NCBI GenBank assembly: GCA_963745595.1
Contig: CAVUYB010000007.1
Location: 186,001 to 250,000 of the forward strand
Length of the DNA stretch: 64,000 nt
Direction: 5' to 3'
Origin: DASZUK01 sp963745595
GTDB lineage: Bacteria > Actinomycetota > Acidimicrobiia > Acidimicrobiales > RAAP-2
A program made the translations under genes and the position numbers. Of the stretch, positions 9,369 to 20,471 are shown piece after piece (position 1 is the first letter of the stretch; each line of letters starts with the position of its first letter). The notes under the pieces were generated by a model. It saw only the letters and a program-made list of their open reading frames with translations. It searched no databases and was not told the origin of the DNA.

Positions 9369-10187
9369 CTACTGGCCGCGGCGATCGCCGTCGGCCGGAC
9401 GAAGGTGGACGACGTCGCCGGCCGCGACGACCCGCCGCCCGTCGCCGGTTTCGACGACGAGATGGCCCTCGGCGGTCAGCTCGACGGCCCGTCCGACGAT
9501 GCCATTTTCGACGGGGCCATCCTCGACGATGCCAGTGCCGGCCAGGTCGACCCGGACGACCTGCCCGAGCGTCCGGCACCGGTCGCGCAGCTCGTCGCCG
9601 AGCCGGCGGCGACCGTCGTCGGTCCCGAGGGCCTCGACCCGCGGCCCGAGCTCGGTGAGGAGTGCCTGCAGCAGCGGCTCGCGGTCGACCGGCCGGCCGG
9701 CCGCGTCGGCCAGGCTCGTCCCGCCGGCGTCGGGTGGGCCGGGCCAATCGACGTTGCAGCCGACGCCGACGACGACGGCCACCGATCCTGGCGGTCCGCC
9801 GGGCGCCGCTGCGTCGGCCTCGGCGAGCACGCCGGCCAGCTTGTCGTCGCCGACGAGCAGGTCGTTCGGCCACTTCACGGTCGGCCAGACGCCGGCCACC
9901 GTCCGGCAGGCCGAGGCGGTGGCGAGGGCGACCGCGGCGGTGCAGAGGTGGAGGTCGTCGGGGGAAAGGACCGGCCGGAGCAGGACGGAGACGAGCAGGC
10001 TGCTGCCCGGCGGGGCCTCCCACCGCCGGCCGAGCCGGCCACGGCCGGCGGTCTGGTGGTCGGCGACCGCGACAAGGCCGGCCGGCGCCCCCCGGCGAGC
10101 CTCGCCGAGGAGGTAGGCATTGGTCGAGCCGACGACCCCGAGACGCCGGACCTGACCGAACGGCGGCGGGGACATGGCAGGAACCAT
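9369..10187 (-). CDS. birA: Biotin--[acetyl-CoA-carboxylase] ligase
   Basis: Attaches biotin to the carrier lysine of biotin enzymes via biotinyl-AMP. The protein carries the biotin-binding signature GSTNAYLL, then DHQTAGRGRLGR and WPNDLLV (as VKWPNDLLVGDDKLAG). There is no N-terminal DNA-binding domain, so it is a class I ligase and unlikely to be a repressor. Start ATG 10187 or 10175; neither has a ribosome site, suggesting a leaderless or nearly leaderless message. It is divergent from the biotin-dependent carboxylase subunit at 10267, its likely substrate, with 79 bases between them. Confidence 0.85.
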   Translation of the reverse strand: MVPAMSPPPFGQVRRLGVVGSTNAYLLGEARRGAPAGLVAVADHQTAGRGRLGRRWEAPPGSSLLVSVLLRPVLSPDDLHLCTAAVALATASACRTVAGVWPTVKWPNDLLVGDDKLAGVLAEADAAAPGGPPGSVAVVVGVGCNVDWPGPPDAGGTSLADAAGRPVDREPLLQALLTELGPRVEALGTDDGRRRLGDELRDRCRTLGQVVRVDLAGTGIVEDGPVENGIVGRAVELTAEGHLVVETGDGRRVVAAGDVVHLRPADGDRRGQ

Positions 10188-10266
10188 ACGGGGCGTGACA
10201 GTGTTGGCGAGCTGAAACGGGCCGGCCGACGGCGGCCGGCCGTCCCACCGACTCGAAAGGTCCAGC
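10188..10266. promoter_or_regulatory. Shared divergent promoter region of birA and the carboxylase subunit
   Basis: A 79-base gap between two divergent genes of the same pathway, so both promoters must lie here. GAAAGG (10255-10260) a few bases before the ATG at 10267 is a usable ribosome site for the rightward gene. I cannot pick convincing -35/-10 hexamers. Confidence 0.35.
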
Positions 10267-12036
<1,770 letters not shown>

Positions 12037-12071
12037 CCGTCATCGGGCAGCACGGCGAACGGGAGGCAGTC

Positions 12072-13253
12072 ATGGACGACGGTGCCAGGACCGACGAGCT
12101 CAAGGCCGCGGTCGACACCGGCGTCACCGACCGCCTCGACGATCTCGTCGACCTGAGCCACCGGATCCACGGTCACCCCGAGACGGCGTTCACCGAGCAC
12201 CGGTCGGCCACCGCGGTGGCCGAGCTGCTGGCTGCCGGCGGGTTCGACGTGACCGAAGGCGTCTGCGGGCTGCCGACCGCGTTCTCCGCCCGGGCCGGTG
12301 ACGGCCCGCTCGTCCTGGCGATCTGCGCCGAGTACGACGCGCTGCCCGACGTCGGCCACGCGTGCGGCCACAACATCATCGCGGCCACCGCGGCCGGGGC
12401 CGGGCTGGCCCTGGCGCCGCTGGCCGACCGGCTCGGCCTGACCGTGCTCGTCCTCGGTACGCCGGCCGAAGAGGGCGGCGGCGGGAAGATCACGATGCTC
12501 GAACGCGGCGCGTTCGACGGCGTCCACGCGGCGATGATGGTCCACCCCTGGCCGACCGAGCGCCTCGTCGCCACGTGCCTGGCCGTCTCGCACTTCGACG
12601 TCCACTTCACCGGCAAGGAGGCCCATGCCTCCGCCGCGCCATGGGAGGGCATCAACGCCCTCGATGCGATGACCGTCGCCCAGGTGGCGGTCGGGCTGCT
12701 TCGCCAGCAGCTCCGGCCCGACGACCAGGTCCACGGCGTCGTCCGGGAGGGTGGGAAGGCGGCCAACGTCGTCCCGGCCCGGGTCTCCGGGCGGTTCATG
12801 GCCCGGGCGCGGACCCTCGACGACCTCGCGGTCCTCGACCCGCGGATCCGGGCCTGCTTCGAGGCCGGCGCGGTCGCCACCGGCGCGTCGGTCGAGTTCG
12901 ACGAGCTGTCGCCGGTCTACTCGCACATGGAGAGCGACCCCGGGCTGCTCGCCGCCTACCGGGCCAACGCCGAGGCCCTCGGCCGGCGGTTCTCGCTCGA
13001 CGACGAGGGCGTCCCGCCGCCGACGCTGTCGACCGACATGGCCAACGTCTCGCTCGCCGTGCCGACGATCCACCCGCTGATCGCCATCGACGGCCACGGT
13101 TCGGTCAACCATCAGCCCGAGTTCGCGGCCGCGTGCGTCACCGCGTCGGCCGATGCCGCCGTCCGCGATGGCTCGGTGGCGATGGCCTGGACGGCCGTCG
13201 ACGCGGCCATCCGGCCGGCCATCCGCGACCACCTCCTCAGTCGGGCCGGTTGA
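12072..13253 (+). CDS. M20 family amidohydrolase (AbgB/aminoacylase-like)
   Basis: A 393-residue metallopeptidase-fold hydrolase of the M20D group (p-aminobenzoyl-glutamate or N-acyl amino acid hydrolases). Seen: LSHRIHGHPETAF near the N-terminus, ICAEYDALPDVGHACGHN (metal and catalytic region), GTPAEEGGGGK and a dimerisation-domain motif HASAAPWEGINALDA. GGAGG at 12062-12066 sets the ATG at 12072. It follows the carboxylase gene by 35 bases and may be co-transcribed. The substrate cannot be read from sequence. The 3' end overlaps a small convergent gene by 17 bases. Confidence 0.82.
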   Translation: MDDGARTDELKAAVDTGVTDRLDDLVDLSHRIHGHPETAFTEHRSATAVAELLAAGGFDVTEGVCGLPTAFSARAGDGPLVLAICAEYDALPDVGHACGHNIIAATAAGAGLALAPLADRLGLTVLVLGTPAEEGGGGKITMLERGAFDGVHAAMMVHPWPTERLVATCLAVSHFDVHFTGKEAHASAAPWEGINALDAMTVAQVAVGLLRQQLRPDDQVHGVVREGGKAANVVPARVSGRFMARARTLDDLAVLDPRIRACFEAGAVATGASVEFDELSPVYSHMESDPGLLAAYRANAEALGRRFSLDDEGVPPPTLSTDMANVSLAVPTIHPLIAIDGHGSVNHQPEFAAACVTASADAAVRDGSVAMAWTAVDAAIRPAIRDHLLSRAG

Positions 13254-13518
13254 GCAGCCGCCACTGCGAGCTCCGGCTGACCCGGCCGACCGCGTACGTG
13301 CCGCGCTCGACCCGGACGACCCACCCCCGCCGCGCCTCGTAGCCGAGCGCGTCCGCCAACCGCTTCTGCGGATAGCCGCCGTCGACCGTCCGGCCGCCAT
13401 GCTCGACCGCGATCAGGACCTCCCCGACGGTGAGCGGACGCCCGGCCCGCAAGAGGGCGACCATCGCCGCCCGGCGGAGCCGGCGGCCTCGAAGGGGGTG
13501 GTTCGCGACGGACCCCAT
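13237..13518 (-). CDS. Small winged-helix-like hypothetical protein
   Basis: A 93-residue protein beginning MGSVANHPLRG. The middle reads RRAAMVALLRAGRPLTVGEVLIAVEHGG and then KRLADALGYEARRGWVVRVERGTYAVG. This is the pattern of a winged helix: two helices, a recognition helix with KRLADALGYE, and a beta wing ending in GTYAVG. It may be a small DNA-binding protein. Its 3' end overlaps the convergent amidohydrolase gene. A longer in-frame start upstream is possible but lacks support. Function unknown. Confidence 0.55.
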   Translation of the reverse strand: MGSVANHPLRGRRLRRAAMVALLRAGRPLTVGEVLIAVEHGGRTVDGGYPQKRLADALGYEARRGWVVRVERGTYAVGRVSRSSQWRLLNRPD

Positions 13519-13621
13519 GAAGGCGAACCGTACGGTGGCCACCTGGCCGGAAACCTGACCAAGACCTGACTGGGGAGCTGACAGACGGTCGAGGCAGCCC
13601 GGCATGCGCCATGATGCAGCG

Positions 13622-13918
13622 ATGGTCCTCGAACATGCCGTGCTCGACGTCATCCCCGGCCGCGAAGCCGAATTCGAGGAGACGTTCGCCGTCGCCAAGG
13701 GGCTGATCGCCGCCTCACCCGGCTTCCGGAGCCTCCGCCTGTCCCGAGGATTGGAGACCCCGAACCGGTACCTCCTGCTGGTCGAGTGGGACACCCTCGA
13801 AGACCACCTGGAAGGGTTCCGGCGGTCCGACGCCTACCGCGAGTGGCGAGCGCTCCTCCACCACTTCTACGACCCGGCCCCCGTGGTCGAGCACTTCGGC
13901 GTCGTCGCCACTGCGTGA
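13622..13918 (+). CDS. Antibiotic biosynthesis monooxygenase (ABM) domain protein
   Basis: A 98-residue dimeric alpha-beta barrel protein. It begins MVLEHAVLDVIPGREAEFEE and contains SPGFRSLRLSRGLETPNRYLLLVEW, the signature of small ABM-family proteins (quinone monooxygenases, haem-degrading relatives and stress proteins). The in-frame ATG at 13604 adds six residues and has a weak GAGG site, so it is an alternative start. Single-gene unit, convergent with the mutase. Substrate unknown. Confidence 0.75.
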   Translation: MVLEHAVLDVIPGREAEFEETFAVAKGLIAASPGFRSLRLSRGLETPNRYLLLVEWDTLEDHLEGFRRSDAYREWRALLHHFYDPAPVVEHFGVVATA

Positions 13919-13991
13919 TCGACAGGGTGCCGGGCGTGCCCCCCGGCTCGCCCGTCTGGTCTTCGTGTCGCCGCGTCTCGGTGTTGTCCGC

Positions 13992-14051
13992 GTTTCACCG
14001 TTTGCAGAATTGACGAACGTCCAGCTCGGCGAATTCTGCAACCGGTGAAAC
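13992..14051. repeat. Long inverted repeat, 20-base arms
   Basis: The left arm GTTTCACCGTTTGCAGAATT (13992-14011) is the reverse complement of the right arm (14032-14051) at 19 of 20 positions, around a 20-base spacer. It lies between convergent genes. It is AT-richer than its surroundings and has no T-run, so it is not a classic terminator. It could be a palindromic repeat element or a protein site. Confidence 0.7.
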
Positions 14052-14060
14052 AAAAGCGTT

Positions 14061-14108
14061 GCCGGCCGAGGGGCCGGCGGACCGACGCCGGCACCCCGTA
14101 CCGGGGTG
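14061..14108. terminator. GC-rich hairpins between convergent genes
   Basis: Two hairpins: GCCGGCC (14061-14067) with GGCCGGC (14072-14078), and CACCCCG (14092-14098) with CGGGGTG (14102-14108). They lie just beyond the 3' end of the mutase gene and past the ABM gene, a suitable place for a bidirectional terminator. No U-tract is seen, so termination is inferred. Confidence 0.4.
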
Positions 14109-14146
14109 ACCGGGAGCCGACGGGGCTCCTCCGGTCTCCGCTCTTC

Positions 14147-15736
<1,590 letters not shown>

Positions 15737-15815
15737 GATCCCCAGGTTACGAGAGCCTGGGACCGACCGGCGACTGCCCGGAACACCGCCGTCGTCGGGT
15801 GGCAGCATGGGCCCC

Positions 15816-16257
15816 ATGGCCACCACGTTCTCCCACTTCGGGATCTGTGTCTCCGACCTCGACCGGTCGCTGCGGTTCTACTGCGACGGCCTCGGCTTCG
15901 CCCCGGCCGAGCAGCACCAGATCGGCCCCGAGTTCGCCGCCTTGATGGAGCTCGACGACGTCGCGCTCGACCTCCCAGTTCATCCGTAAGGGCGACACGA
16001 CCATCGAGCTGCTGGCCTTCGCCGTGCCGGGCCCCGAAGGCCACCCCGTCCGCCGGGCCATCAACCGCCTCGGCCTCACCCATCTCAGCTTCCGCGTCGA
16101 CGACCTGCCCGGGACCGCCGAGCGGCTCCGGGAGCTCGGCGGCCTCGTCGTCGAGTCGACCCGCACGACCTTCGACTTCGGCGGGACCGCGCTCGACTTC
16201 GTCTACTGCACCGATCCCGACGGCGTCCGGATCGAGCTGATGGACCTCGGCGGCTGA
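15816..16257 (+). pseudogene. VOC (glyoxalase/methylmalonyl-CoA epimerase-like) protein, frameshifted
   Basis: Two half-genes together give one complete two-module VOC protein. The first begins MATTFSHFGICVSDLDRSLRFYCDGLGF and runs to VAL. The second resumes with TSQFIRKGDTTIELLAF and continues LTHLSFRVDD and DPDGVRIELMDLGG. The change of frame is at about 15970-15985 and needs removal of one base (for example within CTCGACCTCCC). Metal-ligand-type residues (H in SHFG, H in LTHLSF, E in RIELM) are kept, so the protein looks functional apart from the frame. Divergence from the mutase gene suggests an epimerase, but the family is broad. Confidence 0.7.
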
Positions 16258-16328
16258 CTCGATCTGCCGAGCCGGTCGCCTGACGGCCGCGCGACGTCCC
16301 GGCGACCAGCGCCGAGCCGCTCGACCGT

Positions 16329-16784
16329 CTAGCGGACGATCACCCGGAACGGCACGCCGTCCGCTTCCGCCGCGGCCCGGAGGTGCGGACCGACATCGAC
16401 CTCGGCAACGGCGATCGTCGCCGACAGCAGCTCGGCGGCCGCCAGCACCTCGACCATCGCTGAGCTCAGGTGGCGCCCCGCCGACCGGTGACGTTCCTGG
16501 AGCTCCGCCATCGACCACACCAGCCGCTCCATCGGCACAACCGTCACCATCTCCAGCCGTTCGACGAGCTCTGACCGGAACCGTCCCACCTCCGCCGGCC
16601 CGAGCCCCTTGACCTCACCGACGAGCGCGCCGCCCCACCCCTGGCGGGCCAACGCGCCGACCAAACGGAACAGCCAGAGGTTCGTCGTCGCCATCTCGTC
16701 CTCGGCAACCTCCAGCGCCGCCGGTCGCTCGCCCGCGACGACGTCCCGCACGAGGTGGTCGTCGAGCAGCACGACGCCACTCAC
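16329..16784 (-). CDS. PIN-like hypothetical protein, second gene of a pair
   Basis: A 151-residue protein starting VSGVVLLDDHLVRDVVAGERP, with NLWLFRLVGAL, a conserved-looking HLSSAMVEVLAAAELL and C-terminal GVPFRVI. The order of hydrophobic strand, early acidic pair, and late alanine-rich helix with a final strand resembles PIN-like nuclease folds, but I cannot place all the acidic residues. GTG at 16784 overlaps the stop of the upstream gene by four bases (GTGA). A toxin-antitoxin arrangement is possible but unproven. Confidence 0.45.
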   Translation of the reverse strand: MSGVVLLDDHLVRDVVAGERPAALEVAEDEMATTNLWLFRLVGALARQGWGGALVGEVKGLGPAEVGRFRSELVERLEMVTVVPMERLVWSMAELQERHRSAGRHLSSAMVEVLAAAELLSATIAVAEVDVGPHLRAAAEADGVPFRVIVR

Positions 16785-17260
16785 GTCGTCGCCAGATCCG
16801 CGTCGTCGATCGACCGGACGTACTCGACCTGCCGCTCGCGTGGCAGGACGCGGCGCAGCAGCTCCGGCACCGACAACCCGTCCGTCCGGTCCACTTGCCC
16901 CCCCTCCGACGACCCCGGGCCGCCGGCGAGAACCGCGGCCAGGTCCCGATCGTGCTCCGCCGACGGGACGAGCACCGCGTCGATGAGGTCGCCGACCGCC
17001 GAACCGGCCCGGAAGACCCGAACCGAGTCGCCCGTCGTCGTCGCCGTGAGCCGCGGGTAGCACCGCAGGCCCTGGTCGCCGAGGGCCGCTTCGAGATCGG
17101 CCGCCAGGACCGCCTTCATCCTCGTGCTCGGCTCGCCCGACGCCCGGCGCAGCCGCTCCGTCAGCTCCATCCGGCTCACGCTCGTGAACGCGTGGTCGCC
17201 GCGGTCGAGGTCCCGGCGGACCGACCGGGCGACCGTGATGACGTGGTCGTACGTCGGCAC
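16781..17260 (-). CDS. Hypothetical protein, first gene of a pair
   Basis: A 159-residue soluble protein beginning MPTYDHVITVARSVRRDLDRG (GTG start at 17260). GGAG lies 5 bases before the start, within AAAGGAGC. No family is recognised. The N-terminal 60 residues are basic and helical, and the middle contains DLIDAVLVPSAEHDRDLAAVLAG. It is translationally coupled to the PIN-like gene downstream. An unusually AT-rich leader with an inverted repeat precedes it, so it may be the regulatory or antitoxin partner. That role is inference from arrangement only. Confidence 0.5.
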   Translation of the reverse strand: MPTYDHVITVARSVRRDLDRGDHAFTSVSRMELTERLRRASGEPSTRMKAVLAADLEAALGDQGLRCYPRLTATTTGDSVRVFRAGSAVGDLIDAVLVPSAEHDRDLAAVLAGGPGSSEGGQVDRTDGLSVPELLRRVLPRERQVEYVRSIDDADLATT

Positions 17261-17269
17261 CCTTGCTCC

Positions 17270-17290
17270 TTTAGTAAAGAAATAACTAAA
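17270..17290 (-). promoter_or_regulatory. AT-rich inverted repeat just upstream of the ribosome site
   Basis: TTTAGT (17270-17275) and ACTAAA (17285-17290) form a perfect 6-base inverted repeat with a 9-base spacer. It lies in a run of about 30 bases that is nearly all A and T, within a roughly 70% G+C region. It abuts the AAAGGAG site of the gene pair, so binding here would block transcription or translation. Operator status is inferred. Confidence 0.4.
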
Positions 17291-17341
17291 TAAAGATTAC
17301 TCCACGACAATCGTCGCCGTCGAGAGGCCGGCCGGAGCCGC

Positions 17342-18016
17342 TCAACCGCCGCCGTGGAACCGGTAGCCGACCGGGCAGTTCCCTGTCCCGCTGGCATCAC
17401 CCACGAACATCCACCACCGACCGGTGAGATGCCGGTAGCACTCGTCCTCGAAGGTCGCCGCGCCGATGTCCGTGTAACCGATCCCCCGGACCGGGTCCGA
17501 GCCGGCGACGGTGAACGTGACGAAGTGGCCCTCGGAGGTGGCCACCGCGCACTCCCGGTACGGCGCGGCGAGCGGGCCGACGCGGCCCGTCGTCACGTCG
17601 ACGCACGGCACGAGCGGCACGCCCCGAACCTTCGGCCCGTCCTCGACACGCTGCAGCGCCGCTCGCGCCTGCGCGGTCGCCCCACCGTCCCAGGCCATCT
17701 GGACCGGCAACGCCAGCGCCCACGTCCAGACGATCGCCAGACCCGTGAGCATCGCCATGACCGCGACGAACGTCAGCCCTCCCCGGGGCCGGACGACGTA
17801 CGCGACCGCGGCACCGATCACCGTCACCGCCACGCCGATCCCGACGACCACCGCCGTCGGTACGACGACCGATCCTCCGGGCTCCGGAAGGACCCACCCC
17901 ACGTAGCCCAGGACCACGCCGATCACGACCGCGGCCGCGACCGCCGCCGCCCGCCGTCGCCACGGCGGACGGACGGCGTCGCCGCGACCCCCTGCCGGGA
18001 CACCCCCCTCGGTCAC
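17342..18016 (-). CDS. Membrane-anchored hypothetical protein
   Basis: A 224-residue protein with three predicted helices (AAAVAAAVVIGVVLGYVGWVL; TAVVVGIGVAVTVIGAAVAYVV; LTFVAVMAMLTGLAIVWTWALAL). An approximately 110-residue C-terminal domain probably lies outside, with four cysteines (in VPCVDVT, YRECAV, EDECYR and TGNCPVG) that could form two disulfides. GTG 18016 (VTEGGVPAGG) is chosen because longer frames run through the XRE promoter palindrome. Divergent from the XRE gene. No family is recognised. Confidence 0.55.
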   Translation of the reverse strand: MTEGGVPAGGRGDAVRPPWRRRAAAVAAAVVIGVVLGYVGWVLPEPGGSVVVPTAVVVGIGVAVTVIGAAVAYVVRPRGGLTFVAVMAMLTGLAIVWTWALALPVQMAWDGGATAQARAALQRVEDGPKVRGVPLVPCVDVTTGRVGPLAAPYRECAVATSEGHFVTFTVAGSDPVRGIGYTDIGAATFEDECYRHLTGRWWMFVGDASGTGNCPVGYRFHGGG

Positions 18017-18124
18017 CGCGGCGAGCCTACGGGGTCTGCCGTCACCCACCCGGCCCAGGGCAGCTGGCGGTCGTGAACGACATAGCGGAACGGCGGGCGG
18101 CGGTGGCAGGATCGGCCGGCGGCG

Positions 18125-18158
18125 ACAGGGTACATATCGATTACGATATGTACCCTGT
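18125..18158 (+). promoter_or_regulatory. Perfect 15-base palindrome abutting the XRE start codon
   Basis: ACAGGGTACATATCG (18125-18139) and CGATATGTACCCTGT (18144-18158) are exact reverse complements around ATTA. The next base is the ATG of the XRE gene at 18159, so there is no room for a ribosome site. TACGAT (18142-18147) fits a -10 for a leaderless message. The site would therefore cover the promoter and initiation point and is a strong candidate for an autoregulatory operator. Confidence 0.7.
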
Positions 18159-18513
18159 ATGTACGGCACCTTCCTCCGCCAGGTCCGCCAGTCTCGCGGG
18201 CTCAGCCAAGCCCAGCTCGGCGAGATCGTCGGGCCTCAAGCAGGCCAACGTCTCCGCTTACGAGAACGACCGGCGCCTCCCGTCGATCGACATCGTGAAC
18301 CGCATCCTGATGGGCTGTGGCTACCTCCTCGCGGCCGGCGACATCACGTGCCCGCTCCCCAAGGTGGGATGGTTCCCCGACGACGACCTGCCGCCGGCCG
18401 AACCCGACGACCCCCCCGAGAGTGGTGATCCCCTTCCTTACGACACGCCGATCGACGAGAGGATCAGGATGATCCGTGCCGTCCTCAACACCGGCACAGG
18501 CGCCCGCCCGTGA
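18159..18513 (+). pseudogene. XRE-family helix-turn-helix regulator, frameshifted
   Basis: The first frame reads MYGTFLRQVRQSRGLSQAQLGEIVG, and the frame one base later continues LKQANVSAYENDRRLPSIDIVNRILMGCGY, a normal HTH_3/XRE domain. The shift lies at 18229-18233, where GTCGGGCC should be GTCGGCC, so an extra G in a short G run explains it. The remaining 50 residues form an acidic, proline-rich tail (DDDLPPAEPDDPPESGDP) and a short helix. The palindrome touching the start codon suggests self-repression. No toxin partner is adjacent. Confidence 0.7.
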
Positions 18514-18556
18514 TCCGCGACCCAGCGGCTGCTGCGACCAGCGGCCTGCCGCAGGA

Positions 18557-19714
18557 TCAGTGGTTGTGGGGCATGCAGAGGTCGTCGTACTCCGCGATGA
18601 CGATCTCGCCGGCGTCCGGCCCGCACGCCGGGCACGCCGGGTCCCGGCGCACCTTGAACGTCCGGAACGACTCCTCCAAGGAGTCGTACGCCAGCAGCCG
18701 ACCGACCAGCGGATCGCCCAGCCCGAGCAGCATCTTGATCGCCTCGACCGCCTGGATCGAGCCGACGATGCCCGGCAGGACGCCGAGCACGCCCGCTTCC
18801 GAGCACGACGGCGCCAGCTCCGCCGGCGGCGGCTCCGGGATCAGGCAGCGGTAGCACGGACCGTTGTACGGGTCGAAGACCGTCACCTGGCCCTCGAACC
18901 GGAAGATCGATCCGTGGACGACCGGGATCCGCTTCAGCAACGACGCGTCGTTGACGAGGTACCGCGTCGGGAAGTTGTCCGTCCCGTCGACGATCAGGTC
19001 GTACCCGTCGATGATGTCCAAGACGTTGTCCGCGCCGAGCCGCACGTCGTACGTGACGACGTTCACGTCCGGGTTGAGCAACGTCAGCGTCTTCTTCGCC
19101 GAGTCGACCTTGCGCTCGCCGATCCGGTCCATGTTGTGGAGGATCTGCCGCTGCAGGTTCGACTCGTCGACGACGTCCATGTCGATGATCCCGATCGTTC
19201 CGACCCCGGCCGCCGCCAGGTAGAGCGCGGCCGGCGAGCCGAGGCCACCGGCCCCGAGCAGGAGCACCTTCGAGTCCAGCAGCTTCTGCTGGCCGGCCTC
19301 GCCGACCTCGGGGAGCAGCAGGTGCCGCTGGTACCGGTTCCGCTGCTCCGCGGTCAGCGTCCGCGGTGCCGACCACGGCTTCCCCTCGTCCTTCCACTTG
19401 TTGAACCCGCCGATCAGCGACACGACGTCCGTATACCCGAGCTCGCCGAGCGTCTTCGCCGCGAACGCCGAGCGGACTCCGCCGGCGCAGTAGACGACGA
19501 GCGGCGTCGCCTTGTCCGGGATTTTCCCTTCGACCTGGAACTCGAGGTGGCCCCGCGGCAGGTGCACCGCGTCGGGCACCGCGCCCTGCTCGTACTCGTC
19601 CGGCTCGCGGACGTCGAGGAACGTCGCCTGGCCCAGCCGCTGTTCTGCCTCGTCCGCGTCCACTTCCGTGATCACCGACTTCGCTTCGTTGAGCAGCTCT
19701 CTCGGCGTGGGCAT
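18557..19714 (-). CDS. ThiF/MoeB-type adenylyltransferase with N-terminal rhodanese domain
   Basis: A 385-residue sulfur-transfer protein. Residues about 15-115 are a rhodanese domain with the persulfide loop CAGGVRS. Residues about 125-385 are an E1-like adenylyltransferase with VLLLGAGGLGSPAALYLA, the ATP-site arginine in SNLQRQILH, and two zinc CxxC pairs (CYRC, CPAC). Such proteins adenylate and thiocarboxylate the C-terminus of ubiquitin-like sulfur carriers (MoaD, ThiS, CysO). The usual MoeZ/MOCS3 order is adenylyltransferase then rhodanese; here it is reversed. Single gene with its own promoter. Confidence 0.85.
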   Translation of the reverse strand: MPTPRELLNEAKSVITEVDADEAEQRLGQATFLDVREPDEYEQGAVPDAVHLPRGHLEFQVEGKIPDKATPLVVYCAGGVRSAFAAKTLGELGYTDVVSLIGGFNKWKDEGKPWSAPRTLTAEQRNRYQRHLLLPEVGEAGQQKLLDSKVLLLGAGGLGSPAALYLAAAGVGTIGIIDMDVVDESNLQRQILHNMDRIGERKVDSAKKTLTLLNPDVNVVTYDVRLGADNVLDIIDGYDLIVDGTDNFPTRYLVNDASLLKRIPVVHGSIFRFEGQVTVFDPYNGPCYRCLIPEPPPAELAPSCSEAGVLGVLPGIVGSIQAVEAIKMLLGLGDPLVGRLLAYDSLEESFRTFKVRRDPACPACGPDAGEIVIAEYDDLCMPHNH

Positions 19715-19783
19715 CCTCGACCTCCAACCTCGTCCGTACCCCGTGCCGTGCGCCGCCCGCCACGGGACCTCTGTACCCGTAAA

Positions 19784-19799
19784 ACCCTACCAGTGGGGT
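19784..19799 (-). promoter_or_regulatory. Imperfect palindrome upstream of the rhodanese-ThiF gene
   Basis: ACCCCACTGGTAGGGT on the minus strand pairs with itself at 12 of 16 positions (ACCC...GGGT ends). It lies 70-85 bases before the ATG, next to TTGACC, a possible -35. It could be an operator for a sulfur- or metal-responsive repressor. No regulator is assigned. Confidence 0.3.
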
Positions 19800-19854
19800 C
19801 AACATTCCCGTCGTGGGTCCCGGGCGGGCGTTCCGGTCGGGCTAAACAGCACAG

Positions 19855-20461
19855 ATGGAGTTGACCGACGCCATCCGGGCCCGGCACATGGTCAGGAGCT
19901 TCGCCGACCGGCCGCTCGACGCCGAACTGGTCGACGCGCTGGTCGCCGACGCCGTCCGGGCGCCGTCGGCCGGGAACACCGGCGGCACGGCCTGGCTCGT
20001 CCTGACCGAACCGGACCGGCGGACCGCGTACTGGGAGCGAACGACGACCGAGGACTGGCGCCGGCGCTCCCGCCGGTGGCCGGGGCTGTCCCGGGCGCCC
20101 GTCGTCGCCCTCTCGCTGGCCTCCCCGGCGGCCTACCTGGCCCGCTACGCGGAGCCCGACAAGGCGGGATCCGAGTTGGAGCAAGGCGGAGGTGGAATGG
20201 CCGGTCCCGTACTGGTTCGGTGACGCCGCCTTCGCCACCATGGCGCTGCTCCTGCGGGCGGCCGGCGAGGGAATCGGCGCCTGCTTTCTCGGCAACTTCC
20301 GCGGCGAGGCGCCCGTGCTCGCGGCCCTCGGCGTCCCGGACGGCTGGCGGCTGTTCGGCTCGATTCTCCTCGGCCACCCCGACGGCCACGACCACCGGTC
20401 GGCGTCGTTGGACCGCCCGCGACCGACCGCCGCCGAACGGATCCACCGAAACCGCTGGTGA
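19855..20461 (+). pseudogene. Nitroreductase family protein, frameshifted
   Basis: FMN-dependent nitroreductase-fold oxidoreductase of about 200 residues. The N-terminal half has AIRARHMVRSFADRPLD and APSAGNTGGTAWLVL (flavin-binding region). The C-terminal half has EWPVPYWFGDAAFATMALLLRAAGEGIGACFLG. The halves join near 20188-20195, where GGCGGAGGTGG should be one G shorter to read GEVEWPVPYWFGD. All family motifs survive on both sides, so this looks like a single indel. GAGG-containing leader of the esterase follows 10 bases after the stop; the two are probably co-transcribed. Confidence 0.75.
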
Positions 20462-20471
20462 GGCCGGCTCG

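Noticed and set aside
18225..18240. Programmed frameshifting in the XRE gene
   Set aside because: No slippery heptamer or downstream structure is evident, and six other genes nearby have similar isolated breaks, so an indel is simpler.
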